39,132 nucleotides of DNA, taken from the NCBI GenBank assembly GCA_045613305.1, contig JAZLAU010000032.1, forward strand, positions 1 to 39,132. The letters run 5' to 3'. A program made the position numbers and the translations under genes. Of the stretch, positions 6,307 to 15,181 are shown one piece after another. Origin of the DNA: SFTJ01 sp045613305 (GTDB lineage Bacteria; Bacteroidota; Bacteroidia; Bacteroidales; Muribaculaceae). The notes beneath the pieces are model-generated. The model searched no databases and had not been told where the DNA came from. It was given only the letters and a program-made list of their open reading frames with translations. Numbering within the stretch: position 1 is the stretch's first letter; every line of letters starts with the position of its first letter.

Positions 6307-8373
6307 ATGACTTATACACCTTCTCAACAATCTGCGATACAATCTTTTGAGGATTTTCTCAAAAGCGATAGCCAGGTGTTTATGCTACGAGGCGCAGCTG
6401 GTACAGGTAAGACTACGTTATTAAAAGAGTTTATTGCTATTTTGCAAAAAAAACATCGTGGTTTTGGACTAATGGCTCCAACTGGGAGGGCTGCTCATGT
6501 GATTGGTAGTAAGACGGGTTATGCTGCACACACCATACATAAAAGCATTTATCAGTTAACCCAGTTGAAATCAATGGTTGCCGACAAAGAAGATGTTGAT
6601 GTGGATGTCTTGCAGGCACGTTTTGCCTTAAAAAAAAATGAAGATTCAAGGCAGGTGGTGTATATTGTAGATGAGGCGTCGTTGATTTCGGATTCTTTTT
6701 CTGAAAATGAGACGTTCTCATTTGGAACAGGAATGTTGTTAACAGATTTGTTTACGTATGCTGACGGGCGCAAGCTGGTGATTATCGGTGACTATGCGCA
6801 GTTGCCACCAGTAGATATGAATTTTTCGCCGGCTTTAGATAAAGAATATATAGAGCACAAGTTTGGTTGTGAGGTAGAGGAAGTGATGTTGCGCGAGGTG
6901 TTGCGCCAAGAAAAGGATAGTGCAATTTTGAGCAATGTGACGTTGATTCGTAAAAATATAGAGGCAAAGTCGTTTGTTGAGTTTAAGTTAAGCCAAGGGG
7001 CAGATTGTATTGCGGAAAATGACGATTTGCTTAGGCCTTACTACGAATTGTCGCCTAACGCACCTTGTGTGGAAGCTGCGATTATAACCTATAGCAATAG
7101 TCAGGCTTTATCATATAATAATCTGATTAGGGCACATTATTATGGAGATGACGCTCCTCGTTTGATAAAAGGCGACCTTCTGATGATAGCCAGAAATAAT
7201 TATGCATTTGGTGCAGAATTGTTTAACGGCAACATTGTTAAGGTGGAATCGTGTGAGAGTGGTGTTACAACTCGAACCGTTACAGTGAATTTAGGAAAGG
7301 GCCAAATAGAAAAAGTGGAGCTTCGATTTAGAAAAGTGTGCATTGCATCCGAAAATCAAGGCGTTAAAGAAAAGTTTAATGTTACTATTCTCGATAATTT
7401 CCTTGATGACCCTTCGAGCTCAATAGGTGGCCTTTTGTTGAGGGCATTGGTTATAGATTTTAATATGAGATTGGAAAAATGTTACGGGATAAATTTGTCG
7501 GAAATAAGAAGAATTATTCGTAAAAAAGACAATCTCACAGATGCGGAATCAATATTATACAAGAAATATTTGGCGCATATGCAAAACGACCAATATTACA
7601 ATGCGGTAATTTGTAAGTATGGTTATGCAATGACCTGCCATAAGGCACAAGGTGGTGAGTGGGAGAATGTTTTTGTCGATATGTTTAGATTTGGCGGAAT
7701 GGCAAATGAAAATTATTTCAGATGGGCTTATACAGCACTAACTAGAGCTTCGAAAAAAATTTGGCATTATCGTTCTCCTGATATTGATTATATTAGCAAA
7801 TTAGTGGTGGAAGACATACAATTATCGAAAAATATAAAAGTGAGCACTTATTCGCCAAACTTAGACTTTTGTCAAACAAGATTTGAAAGATTGCAAGCGT
7901 TATGTAGGAGAAATGAGTTGGAAATAAAAGAGAATCGTTCTATAAATTATCAACATATAGTTGAGATTTCGGATGAAAAGTATAATTACGCTAAATATCA
8001 ATTGTTTTATAACAGCAAAGGATATAGTGGAAAAGATACATTGGTGGACTGTTCTTCAGAAGAATTTGCTAAACTTACGAAGTTGATTATAGAAAAATCG
8101 TATGTTCCGTTATCGATTCCAATTGAGTTTCCAAATCGACCATTTGCTAAAAAATTAGTGGAATTTATAAAATCAATTATAAAAGAACTCGATATTCAAT
8201 TGCTTGATATAACACAAGAACAATATCAAGATGTGTTTCATTTGAAAACCGATGGGCTTGCCCGAGTGTCGCTTTGTTATACAGGAAAAGGTAATTATAC
8301 CTACATGAGACTAATAAGTTCGCTTGGAGCTGAAGACAAAAAATTAGAAGAATTCAGTAAAAAATTTAAATAA
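6307..8373 (+). CDS. RecD/Pif1-like superfamily 1 DNA helicase
   Basis: A 688-aa predicted ATP-driven DNA helicase. Motifs are Q-motif-like TPSQQSAI near the N-terminus, Walker A GAAGTGKTT (29-37), motif Ia MAPTGRAA (56-63), Walker B VDEAS (121-125), motif III GDYAQLPPV (161-169), motif V TCHKAQGGEW (about 445-454), and motif VI YTALTRASKKI (about 476-486). The order and the TALTRA arginine motif match SF1 helicases of the RecD2/Pif1 branch (UvrD-like C-terminal half). About 200 residues after motif VI are unrecognised and may bind a partner or DNA. It starts 4 nt after the HEPN-receiver gene and is followed 8 nt later by the helical-repeat gene, so it sits in the same transcription unit. It could process phage or msDNA, or form its own module with the next two genes. 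Confidence 0.85.
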   Translation: MTYTPSQQSAIQSFEDFLKSDSQVFMLRGAAGTGKTTLLKEFIAILQKKHRGFGLMAPTGRAAHVIGSKTGYAAHTIHKSIYQLTQLKSMVADKEDVDVDVLQARFALKKNEDSRQVVYIVDEASLISDSFSENETFSFGTGMLLTDLFTYADGRKLVIIGDYAQLPPVDMNFSPALDKEYIEHKFGCEVEEVMLREVLRQEKDSAILSNVTLIRKNIEAKSFVEFKLSQGADCIAENDDLLRPYYELSPNAPCVEAAIITYSNSQALSYNNLIRAHYYGDDAPRLIKGDLLMIARNNYAFGAELFNGNIVKVESCESGVTTRTVTVNLGKGQIEKVELRFRKVCIASENQGVKEKFNVTILDNFLDDPSSSIGGLLLRALVIDFNMRLEKCYGINLSEIRRIIRKKDNLTDAESILYKKYLAHMQNDQYYNAVICKYGYAMTCHKAQGGEWENVFVDMFRFGGMANENYFRWAYTALTRASKKIWHYRSPDIDYISKLVVEDIQLSKNIKVSTYSPNLDFCQTRFERLQALCRRNELEIKENRSINYQHIVEISDEKYNYAKYQLFYNSKGYSGKDTLVDCSSEEFAKLTKLIIEKSYVPLSIPIEFPNRPFAKKLVEFIKSIIKELDIQLLDITQEQYQDVFHLKTDGLARVSLCYTGKGNYTYMRLISSLGAEDKKLEEFSKKFK

Positions 8374-8381
8374 CAGGTGGT

Positions 8382-10010
8382 ATGACTATAAAAGAAATAA
8401 CTGCATTACGCAAAGCGGGAAGACTTGAAGAGGCTCTTCGGGCTGCCGAAAATGAATATAGGTTGAATGCCGATAAATATACGGCGGGCACATTGTTTTG
8501 GTGTCTTAACGATATTTGTAAACAAGAAACAGACGAGGACGCCAAAGCATCTTGTTATGAACTAATGAAATCTCTTTACGAAAACTATTGCTCAGGGGAT
8601 GAATATATGCCTAAATCATTAAACACTATAGAGCGGAGTTTGGACCCTGTTTCGAAAGAGTTGAAAGAAGCTACGGAGTGCGCTAAGAATGGCACTCTTA
8701 CTGATGCCACCATAGAAAAGTGTCAGGGTCTTTTAGAGAATGGTAACTTAAATAAAAATCTCTATAAAGACTTTGGATGGCTAATATATTATAACTTAAA
8801 AAACACTGATACTAGTAAAGCAGCAGACAGGAAACGGTTGCTTTGGTATTATTTAAGTTTGGAGTTGCCTCGTCCTGAATTATTGCATTCACTCATATTG
8901 AGCGAAGCTGTTAGAGTTGAGAAGAATACACCTCTTCAGTTTCGTATTCGTGACTTTATGAATTTATGGGGTTGGGATAATTTAAGACCAGATGATTGGA
9001 AGCAATTCCAAACAGACAAGGGCAATACGAAGTCTTCTTTGGTAGAGAAACTTATCGCAGTATATTCAAAAGAACTAAAGACTGATAAGGTGAGTTCTCC
9101 TGAAGAGTTTAGTTTATTGATTGATGAAGCACTTTCCATCTTTCCAAACAATCAAAATATGCCGTTATATAAGGCGATTGTATTGATGTCTTTAGGGAAG
9201 AAAAACGAAGCATTAGAATATTACAAAGAACTTATATTAAAATCTCCGTCAAAGTGCTATCTATGGAATCAAGCATCAGAGTTGGTTGAAAGCGTAGACC
9301 TTAGAATTGCTCTATTATGTAAGGCAATTTCGGTAGAACGTGATGAGTCGTTTATTGGCGGTTGTCGTTTAAATTTAGCAAAAGCTCTTATTGAGAAGAA
9401 CATGATGGCCAATGCAAAATGTGAGTTGGATAAGTATCAGGAATTTTATGTGTTGAAAGGGTGGAAGTTGAAGCCGGAATACCAAGATGCTGTGTGCCAA
9501 GTGCCTCAAGACACACAAGCTGAAGATAATAGCTCGCTTTACGAAAAATATATTCCTATTGCCGAAGAATTCGTGTATAGTGCATTGCCCACACAGTTAG
9601 CAATTAAAACTGATGATAAACAGCTCGATGATAAAAAACGACCCGGACGAAAGTTTACCCAATGGATACTTAGAACAAATGCCGGTGTCGTTAAACTTAA
9701 AAAACCTACTAAATTCGGGCTCGACAATAAGATGAAAAACGGGACGTTGTTTGACATTAAGTTACACGATGGGGTGATAGTATGGATTAAGGTTTCCCAA
9801 CAAAACACTTTACAGCAAGATTGGGTAAAGAGTGAAGAAGGCTTGGTTAAACTCCGCGTGGATCGTAATGGAAAATCGTTCGCTATTTTAAACGGAACTT
9901 ATATTGGTGAAAAACTTCTTCGAGATGTAGCCGATGGCCAATACGTGAAGATTGTCGCAGTAGTTCAAGATGATGGGCGTTGGTCAGCTATCTCATTAAT
10001 AAAGTTGTAA
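8382..10010 (+). CDS. Helical-repeat (TPR-like) protein with beta-rich C-terminal domain
   Basis: A 542-aa soluble protein of unknown function. The first 380 residues are alpha-helical with TPR-like pairs (for example the segments around ALRAAENEYRLN, YKAIVLMSLGKKNEALEYYK, and residues 310-350). After a linker rich in Asp and Lys, residues about 420-542 are rich in beta strands and could be an OB or SH3-like nucleic-acid-binding fold (segments GTLFDIKLHDGVIVWIKV and GQYVKIVAVVQDDGRWSAI). That fold call is low confidence. It is spaced 8 nt from the helicase and 6 nt from the WYL regulator, so it probably works with them, perhaps as an adaptor or sensor. No catalytic motif was found. Confidence 0.5.
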   Translation: MTIKEITALRKAGRLEEALRAAENEYRLNADKYTAGTLFWCLNDICKQETDEDAKASCYELMKSLYENYCSGDEYMPKSLNTIERSLDPVSKELKEATECAKNGTLTDATIEKCQGLLENGNLNKNLYKDFGWLIYYNLKNTDTSKAADRKRLLWYYLSLELPRPELLHSLILSEAVRVEKNTPLQFRIRDFMNLWGWDNLRPDDWKQFQTDKGNTKSSLVEKLIAVYSKELKTDKVSSPEEFSLLIDEALSIFPNNQNMPLYKAIVLMSLGKKNEALEYYKELILKSPSKCYLWNQASELVESVDLRIALLCKAISVERDESFIGGCRLNLAKALIEKNMMANAKCELDKYQEFYVLKGWKLKPEYQDAVCQVPQDTQAEDNSSLYEKYIPIAEEFVYSALPTQLAIKTDDKQLDDKKRPGRKFTQWILRTNAGVVKLKKPTKFGLDNKMKNGTLFDIKLHDGVIVWIKVSQQNTLQQDWVKSEEGLVKLRVDRNGKSFAILNGTYIGEKLLRDVADGQYVKIVAVVQDDGRWSAISLIKL

Positions 10011-10016
10011 TAGAAT

Positions 10017-11072
10017 ATGCCGGCAAATAAAAATGCAATGACTCGATATGCTTTGATTGACAAGATGCTTGCCAATCGTCATAAAGCATATTCTATTCAA
10101 GATATTACAAATGCATTAGCAGAAAAGCTTCCCGAATTTGGTCAAGAACCTGTGTCAAAACGCTGCGTTGAAAAGGATTTGAATTATCTTGAATTGGATA
10201 GTCCTTTTGATATTGAAATTGAAGAATATTGGGTTGATGCTTCCGATAAGAATGGTAAATCATATCGAAAACGATGTATTCGATATTTGGACCCAACGTT
10301 CTCTATTTTTAAACCTAAACTTACTGAAGATGAAAAAACTGTACTGACTACAGCTTTAGATACATTGGGAAGTTTCGATGGGTTGGAAAATTTTGAGTGG
10401 CTGAATGATTTGAAATGCCGATTAAACCTTGAGGAGCATCAGCCGATAATTTCTTTTTCTAAAAATATTTTAGATAATTCAACGCTGATAGCTCGGTTGT
10501 TTACAGCTATTAAACAAAAACAGGTTATTACGCTTGAATATCATACATTTATAGATTCCACTGTGCGTAAGGTGGAGCTTTGCCCCTATATTTTAAAAGA
10601 GTATAACAATCGCTGGTTTCTCATTGCAGCAGCATGCGATACGGGTAAAATTCTTACATTCCCATTAGATAGAATTGACGATTTTAATGAATCGTATGTT
10701 CATAAATTTATTCCAATCTCCCAAGATTTTGATGAATATTTTGAAGATATTATTGGCGTAACGTATAACGAAGATGCTCCTCTTGAAGAAATCATCTTAT
10801 GGGTATCAGATAAATCAAAAGATTATGTTTTAACAAAACCGATTCATGGTTCTCAAGTATTGATTCGCGGATCTAAAGAAGAAGTTTTAAGAGCCCAACA
10901 CCCGAAATTAATAGGAGGATGTTATTTTAAAATAAAATGTAAAGAGAACTATGAACTTATACGAGAACTGATATCCTTCGCTGCGGAACTTGTCGTAATA
11001 GCGCCAACACCGTTAGCTGAAAAAATTGAGGAAAGGGTAAAGTTGATGCTTAATAATTACTCACTTAAATAG
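10017..11072 (+). CDS. WYL-domain transcriptional regulator
   Basis: A 351-aa regulator. The N-terminal third (about 1-100) is a winged helix-turn-helix with a typical start (RYALIDKMLANRHKAYSIQD). The middle (about 165-235) is a WYL domain, with KQVITLEYHTF, the WYL-like core NNRWFLIAAAC and the trailing FPLDRIDDF. The C-terminal part looks like the WCX extension. WYL proteins such as BrxR and CapW repress phage-defence operons and are thought to respond to nucleic-acid ligands. It is the last gene of the island, 6 nt behind the previous gene. Autorepression through the palindromes upstream of the promoter at 933-940 is a reasonable inference. Confidence 0.88.
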   Translation: MPANKNAMTRYALIDKMLANRHKAYSIQDITNALAEKLPEFGQEPVSKRCVEKDLNYLELDSPFDIEIEEYWVDASDKNGKSYRKRCIRYLDPTFSIFKPKLTEDEKTVLTTALDTLGSFDGLENFEWLNDLKCRLNLEEHQPIISFSKNILDNSTLIARLFTAIKQKQVITLEYHTFIDSTVRKVELCPYILKEYNNRWFLIAAACDTGKILTFPLDRIDDFNESYVHKFIPISQDFDEYFEDIIGVTYNEDAPLEEIILWVSDKSKDYVLTKPIHGSQVLIRGSKEEVLRAQHPKLIGGCYFKIKCKENYELIRELISFAAELVVIAPTPLAEKIEERVKLMLNNYSLK

Positions 11073-11173
11073 AATCAGTCAAGAAAGAAATTGACAATCA
11101 GCGGAAGTGGTAATATTCAAAGAAAAACGACAATATATTTCAATGAGTTATAGAAACAAGTAAATTTGTAATT

Positions 11174-11220
11174 TTCGGGCTTGGGTGGTGCTGTTGTGAG
11201 CAGTAGCATTTGAGCCCGAA
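11174..11220. terminator. Branched hairpin after the WYL gene, probable operon terminator
   Basis: TTCGGGCT (11174-11181) pairs with AGCCCGAA (11213-11220), and an inner GTGCT/AGCAG stem-loop lies between them. TTTT follows on the plus strand and AAAATT on the other side. It lies 100 nt beyond the WYL stop, so it is the best candidate end for the seven-gene transcript. The U-tract is short. Confidence 0.45.
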
Positions 11221-11283
11221 TTTTGTGTTATGAGTGTTAGAAGTTGAATAACACGCCAAAAAGTCGCCAAAAATTCAAAAGAA

Positions 11284-11321
11284 AAATCGCTAAGTGTTGT
11301 CTGTGCAACTCTTAGCGATTT
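11284..11321 (-). terminator. Rho-independent terminator of the tRNA gene
   Basis: AAATCGCTAAG (11284-11294) and CTTAGCGATTT (11311-11321) form a perfect 11-bp stem, with an inner GTTG/CAAC extension. Read on the minus strand the stem is followed by a T-rich run (TTCTTTT). It begins 7 nt after the 3' end of the tRNA, so it belongs to the tRNA transcript. Confidence 0.8.
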
Positions 11322-11327
11322 GTTGTG

Positions 11328-11401
11328 TGGTCCCACTTGGGCTTGAACCAAGGACCCCCTGATTATGAGTCAGATGCTCTAACCAACTGAGCTATAGGAC
11401 C
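11328..11401 (-). tRNA. tRNA with CAT anticodon, probably elongator tRNA-Met
   Basis: The minus strand reads as a full cloverleaf. The acceptor stem is GGTCCTA/TGGGACC, the D arm GCTC-AGTTGGTTA-GAGC, the anticodon loop CTCATAA (anticodon CAT), and the T arm CTTGG-TTCAAGC-CCAAG. The discriminator is A, and CCA is not encoded. The ACTCATAA loop fits elongator Met. A tRNA-Ile2 (CAT, later lysidine-modified) cannot be excluded by eye. The 3' end faces the defence island, a common integration site, but I found no duplicated 3' segment at the other island edge. Confidence 0.9.
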
Positions 11402-11743
11402 GATAAGGAGTAAATTCCTCGTGTTGTGTTATGGCACTTTTTTGAAATGCTGTGCAAATTTAATGCTTTTTGGTGATGTTTGCAACTTTGTTTGCATTTT
11501 TTGTGGAATTTGTTGGTTTTGGGGTGCTGGTGGTGTGTTTGGATTGGTGTTTTTTTGTGGGACAATTTCTGTATGCAAGGCTGAGGCTGCAAGTGTAGGG
11601 AGCAGTGGGATGGGATTGTGGTTTGGCATGGTTTTGATGCGAGTTAGCATTTAGATGAGTTGCTCAAGCAAATGCTTTCGGTGGTTATGTGTATTGAGAG
11701 ATGAGCTTTGTGTGATGGGTTGCGGCGTTAAAGTGTTGAGATT
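11402..11743. other. G/T-rich non-coding spacer between the tRNA and the lipoprotein gene
   Basis: No supportable gene. The sequence is strongly T- and G-biased on the plus strand, which leaves long open frames on both strands by composition alone (for example 11421-11654), with low-complexity products. It contains the minus-strand tRNA promoter near 11455-11485. Nothing else is recognised. Confidence 0.6.
11455..11485 (-). promoter_or_regulatory. Promoter of the tRNA gene
   Basis: On the minus strand TTG (11485-11483) is followed after 20 bp by TAAATTTG (11462-11455), an exact TAnnTTTG -7 box. The predicted start is about 45 nt upstream of the tRNA 5' end, a normal distance for a short tRNA leader. 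Confidence 0.6.
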
Positions 11744-11774
11744 TTTGAGTTGTCAAATGAATGTCGTATTTTTG
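11744..11774 (+). promoter_or_regulatory. Promoter of the lipoprotein/DUF5723 pair
   Basis: TTTG (11744-11747), 19 bp, then TATTTTTG (11767-11774) matches the Bacteroidetes housekeeping promoter at both boxes. Transcription would begin near 11781. This also shows that a longer open frame starting at 11750 is not the real gene start, because the -7 box would lie inside it. Confidence 0.65.
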
Positions 11775-11827
11775 TGGATATAATCAAAAAAGGTAGCGTA
11801 CTAAATAGAGATAAATTTATGTGCTTT

Positions 11828-13561
11828 ATGAAAAGAGTTTATTTGTTGGGAATCGCATTGTGCTTTATGATGCTGTCGAGTTGTATTGATGAGAAATATG
11901 ATTTGGATAACATTGACACAACTGCGGAGTTTAAAGTAAATGACTTGGTAATACCGCTCAATTTGGATGAGATTAAGCTTGAGTCGCTGATTGATTTGGA
12001 TGAATCGGGCGACATTAGGGTAATTGGCAATGAGTATGTGTTTGTGAAGGAGGGGGAGTTTTCTTCTGCTGAACTGTCGGTGCCTGCTATTCATGTGCCG
12101 GCTCCTGTCATCGGCTCGTCGAGAGTTAGTGTTAATATTCCTGAAGGAATTGACATTAGTGCCGACGTTCTTGCCGGGTTGAATAAGACTTATTCGTTTG
12201 CGATTAATCCGGCAAAATCGTCGTTTAGTAATGAGGTTAGTGGTGTGGCCGAGGAGATTAAGGGCATTGACAGGGTGAAGTTTGACTTTGCCATTACGAT
12301 GAGCTACAGAATTGACGGCTTTGAGGGCGTATTGAGCCGTTATAAGTATAAGAATATAAAGATGCAGTTGCCTAAGGGTGTTAAGTGCGAGGTTGAGCCT
12401 GGAGAGTATGATGAGACGACGGGCATTTTCACACTCGCTGAATATGATGTTACGGGCAATGATGCGTCGGTGGTGTTTAGGTTTAAAGAGATGGACATGA
12501 GTCAGGCCAATGCTGAGTTTTCGGCCGATACACGCACGTTTAAGTTTGCCGATGAGTTGAGGATTCTTGAGGGTGAAGTTGAAGTGTCGACCAATGACAT
12601 TGTGCCAGGTGCAGTGCTGCCTAAGTCGGCAACGTTGGTCAACTCTTATGATGCGACTGATTTGGACATCCATGAGTTTACGGGCAAATTGGCGTATAAG
12701 CCTAAGGGGCTTGAGCCTGTGAGTTTTGGCATTGGAGTTATGCCTGACTTGTTGAATCAGAAGGGTACTGACATTCGCATTGCTAATCCGCAGGTATATT
12801 TAAAGTTTGCCAATCCGATGAGCGACTATTCGATGAGCGCTGATGTGGTGTTAGAGGTTGTGACTAAGCATGGTGATGAGCAAACTGGGGTGTATGTTCC
12901 TGATAATGGCGTGTTTAGTGTGGGCGGTAGTAGTGCTGTTAGTTATTATTGTTTGTCTCCGAGCGAGCCAAGTGCAATGCAAGAAGGCTATGAGGGAGCG
13001 CAGCATGTGGCCTTCACATCGCTTTCAGATGTGCTTAGTGGCGATGGTTTGCCTGATGAAATCATAATTTGTGCCGACAAATTGGAAATCCCAGTTCAGC
13101 AGGTCAATGATTTGCCGTTGGGCAAGGATTTGGGCAAGTTGGAGGGTAACTATAAGTTATTCATTCCGCTATGTCTGAAAGAAGGTTCTACCATAGTTTA
13201 CACCAAGACAGAAACCGGATGGAGTGATTCGGACCTTGAAAAATTAAGCATAGGCAAGTTAGGCCTGAGCGCTAATGTAACGACCGATTGCCCGGTGGGA
13301 ATCACGTTTGTGGCATATCCGATAGATGTGTATGGCAATGTGGTAGACGGCATTTCGATTACTTCGATTGCAGTTCCGGCAAATGCGCAGTCTGAACCGT
13401 TTGAGTTGATGATTACGGGCGATATTCGCCACCTTGACGGAATAATCTTTATGGCCACAGCCAAGGCTGAACAAGAGCAGGCATTGTCGCCCGAGATGAA
13501 GATAAAATTAGAAAACGTAAAGGTGAAAGTTTCGGGTAACTATGTTACAGAATTGGAATGA
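11828..13561 (+). CDS. Large putative surface/periplasmic lipoprotein, partner of the DUF5723 protein
   Basis: From the ATG at 11828 the protein has 577 residues and a textbook lipoprotein signal: MKR, a hydrophobic stretch, then LSSC with the lipid-bearing Cys at residue 19. The mature part starts DEKYDLDNIDT and is beta-rich, with no enzyme motif that I recognise. The ATG at 11819 is an alternative start. Starts further upstream would overlap the promoter. The stop codon overlaps the longer start of the next gene (ATGA), which suggests co-translation with the outer-membrane DUF5723 protein, so a joint envelope role is likely. Function is otherwise unknown. Confidence 0.75.
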   Translation: MKRVYLLGIALCFMMLSSCIDEKYDLDNIDTTAEFKVNDLVIPLNLDEIKLESLIDLDESGDIRVIGNEYVFVKEGEFSSAELSVPAIHVPAPVIGSSRVSVNIPEGIDISADVLAGLNKTYSFAINPAKSSFSNEVSGVAEEIKGIDRVKFDFAITMSYRIDGFEGVLSRYKYKNIKMQLPKGVKCEVEPGEYDETTGIFTLAEYDVTGNDASVVFRFKEMDMSQANAEFSADTRTFKFADELRILEGEVEVSTNDIVPGAVLPKSATLVNSYDATDLDIHEFTGKLAYKPKGLEPVSFGIGVMPDLLNQKGTDIRIANPQVYLKFANPMSDYSMSADVVLEVVTKHGDEQTGVYVPDNGVFSVGGSSAVSYYCLSPSEPSAMQEGYEGAQHVAFTSLSDVLSGDGLPDEIIICADKLEIPVQQVNDLPLGKDLGKLEGNYKLFIPLCLKEGSTIVYTKTETGWSDSDLEKLSIGKLGLSANVTTDCPVGITFVAYPIDVYGNVVDGISITSIAVPANAQSEPFELMITGDIRHLDGIIFMATAKAEQEQALSPEMKIKLENVKVKVSGNYVTELE

Positions 13562-13593
13562 ATAGTGTAACAGTAAAAAAAGCATCACAGATT

Positions 13594-14955
13594 ATGAAGA
13601 CAATTATAAAATCGATAATATTATTCAGTGTTTTGATGAGTGTGTTCACGGTTTCGGCTCAAAACACAGCATCGGGTTACTTCCTTGACGGTTACCTGTA
13701 TCGTCATCAGATGAATCCGGCAATAGGTAATAAGCAAAACTATATATCGTTGCCGGTGGTGTCGAACATCAATGCGGGATTGCGCAGTTCGTTAGGTCTC
13801 GACGATTTGCTCTATAACCGAGGCGGCGAAACGGTTACCTTTATGCACCCAGATGTGAGTGCCGAAGAGGTGATGGGCAATCTGAAAAAGAACAATGTTA
13901 TAAATACCAACTTCAAACTTGATGTTCTTTCGGTTGGGTTTCGTGGTTTTGGCGGATATTCAACCATTGGCGTTAATGTGCGCACAAATGAGTCGTTGTC
14001 GGTGCCTATCGATATGTTTCGCTTAATGAAAGAGGGCGTCAGCAACGATACCTACAACATAGGAGCCATGTCGGCGCATGCCGATGCATATGCTGAAGTG
14101 TCGCTTAACCACTCACGCAACATTGGCGACAAACTTCGCATAGGTGTCACTCTTAAGGGCCTTGTGGGTGTGGGCAATTTGGACTATGAATTCAATAAGT
14201 TGCAACTTGTGTTAGGAGAAGATGAGTGGCATGCCGTGTCGGAAGCCACCATGCACGCAAACATTGCGCATGCCGAAGTCAAGACATCGGTAAACGAAAA
14301 CACTGGCAACAGATACGTTGATGAAATTGTGACCAAGAAATTTGGTTTAGGCGGTTATGGTGCAGCTGTTGATTTGGGTGCGGTTGTTGACCTTGGCGAT
14401 TTTCAATTGAGTGCAGCCGTGCTTGATTTGGGGTGCATCAGTTGGGCCAATGACCACCTTATTTCAACTAATGGCGAGCATTCGGTGTCGACTAGCCGCT
14501 ACCAGTTTAACATCGATGGAGGTGCTGTAAATAATTTTGATTACGAGCTCGACCGCTTTGGCGATGATTTGGCATCGATGTATGAGATGCAATATATGGG
14601 CGACAAGGGTCCACGCACTCGAATGCTTAACACCACCATTAACCTCGGTGTGCAGTACACACTGCCTACATATAAGGGCCTAAGTTTCGGTTTGCTTAAC
14701 ACAAACCGAGTGATAGGCAACGACACATATAGCGACTTCCGCCTATCGGCCAACTTTGCGCCATGCCGATTTTTCTCGATGGGAGCAAATGTTGTAACCG
14801 GGTCATACGGAACAGGTTTTGGATGGCTTATTAACCTTCATCCAACAGGATTTAACCTGTTTGCGGGTATGGATTACGCAAGTTTCAGGTGGACTAAGCA
14901 AGGTGTGCCTATGACAAGCACAGCGTTGAATGTAGGGGTTAATATCCCGTTTTAA
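13594..14955 (+). CDS. DUF5723 family outer-membrane beta-barrel protein
   Basis: From the ATG at 13594 (MKTIIKSIIL...VSAQ) the product has 453 residues, a clean type I signal peptide cleaved after about residue 22, and a mature chain of alternating amphipathic strands with many Gly and aromatic residues, ending in NVGVNIPF. The final Phe is typical of outer-membrane barrels. The early segment HQMNPAIGNKQNY resembles the start of the DUF5723 family of Bacteroidetes. A longer frame begins at 13558 and overlaps the lipoprotein stop. I prefer 13594 because the signal peptide then begins directly. A strong stem-loop follows the stop. The cargo or ligand is unknown. Confidence 0.75.
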   Translation: MKTIIKSIILFSVLMSVFTVSAQNTASGYFLDGYLYRHQMNPAIGNKQNYISLPVVSNINAGLRSSLGLDDLLYNRGGETVTFMHPDVSAEEVMGNLKKNNVINTNFKLDVLSVGFRGFGGYSTIGVNVRTNESLSVPIDMFRLMKEGVSNDTYNIGAMSAHADAYAEVSLNHSRNIGDKLRIGVTLKGLVGVGNLDYEFNKLQLVLGEDEWHAVSEATMHANIAHAEVKTSVNENTGNRYVDEIVTKKFGLGGYGAAVDLGAVVDLGDFQLSAAVLDLGCISWANDHLISTNGEHSVSTSRYQFNIDGGAVNNFDYELDRFGDDLASMYEMQYMGDKGPRTRMLNTTINLGVQYTLPTYKGLSFGLLNTNRVIGNDTYSDFRLSANFAPCRFFSMGANVVTGSYGTGFGWLINLHPTGFNLFAGMDYASFRWTKQGVPMTSTALNVGVNIPF

Positions 14956-14985
14956 AAGATAAGGTGGTTTTAGAATATAAAAATG

Positions 14986-15024
14986 GGGGGCGACAATCTG
15001 CTAAAGAGTTAGATTGCCGCCCCC
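14986..15024 (+). terminator. GC-rich hairpin terminator after the DUF5723 gene
   Basis: GGGGGCG-A-CAATCT (14986-14999) pairs with AGATTG-C-CGCCCCC (15011-15024) across an 11-nt loop: a 13-bp stem with one mismatch. A T-rich stretch follows some 5-10 nt later. It separates the envelope pair from the hexosaminidase gene. Confidence 0.6.
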
Positions 15025-15139
15025 GGTGGTTGTTTTATGCGGCTAAGAGCCTAAGAAGATGTGCGGATTAGAGACTTGTTGTAGTGGTCCATCGGCTTGA
15101 GAAAAGAGATTATATTAGTGAGAATTACCGATAAAGTGT

Positions 15140-15147
15140 TATCTTTG
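15140..15147 (+). promoter_or_regulatory. -7 box for the GH20 gene
   Basis: TATCTTTG is an exact TAnnTTTG match 35 bp upstream of the GH20 start. No clear TTTG is present 19-21 bp upstream, so the -33 element is weak or the gene depends on an activator. Confidence 0.45.
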
Positions 15148-15181
15148 TAGCAAACAACTATTAAATCGAAAATAAACAGAT

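Noticed and set aside
11328..11401. tRNA as an active attachment site for the island
   Set aside because: No repeat of the tRNA 3' end was found near 362-640 and no integrase is present.
11421..11654. Open frames on both strands in the spacer after the tRNA
   Set aside because: They result from strong T/G bias. The products are low-complexity and the region carries the tRNA promoter.
11750..11827. Upstream extension of the lipoprotein gene
   Set aside because: It would begin with TTG and contain the -7 box. The lipoprotein signal starts at 11828 (or 11819).
11801..12673. 290-codon minus-strand open frame
   Set aside because: It lies antisense inside the lipoprotein gene, has no signal or family motif, and its Arg/Asn-rich product is typical of an antisense shadow.
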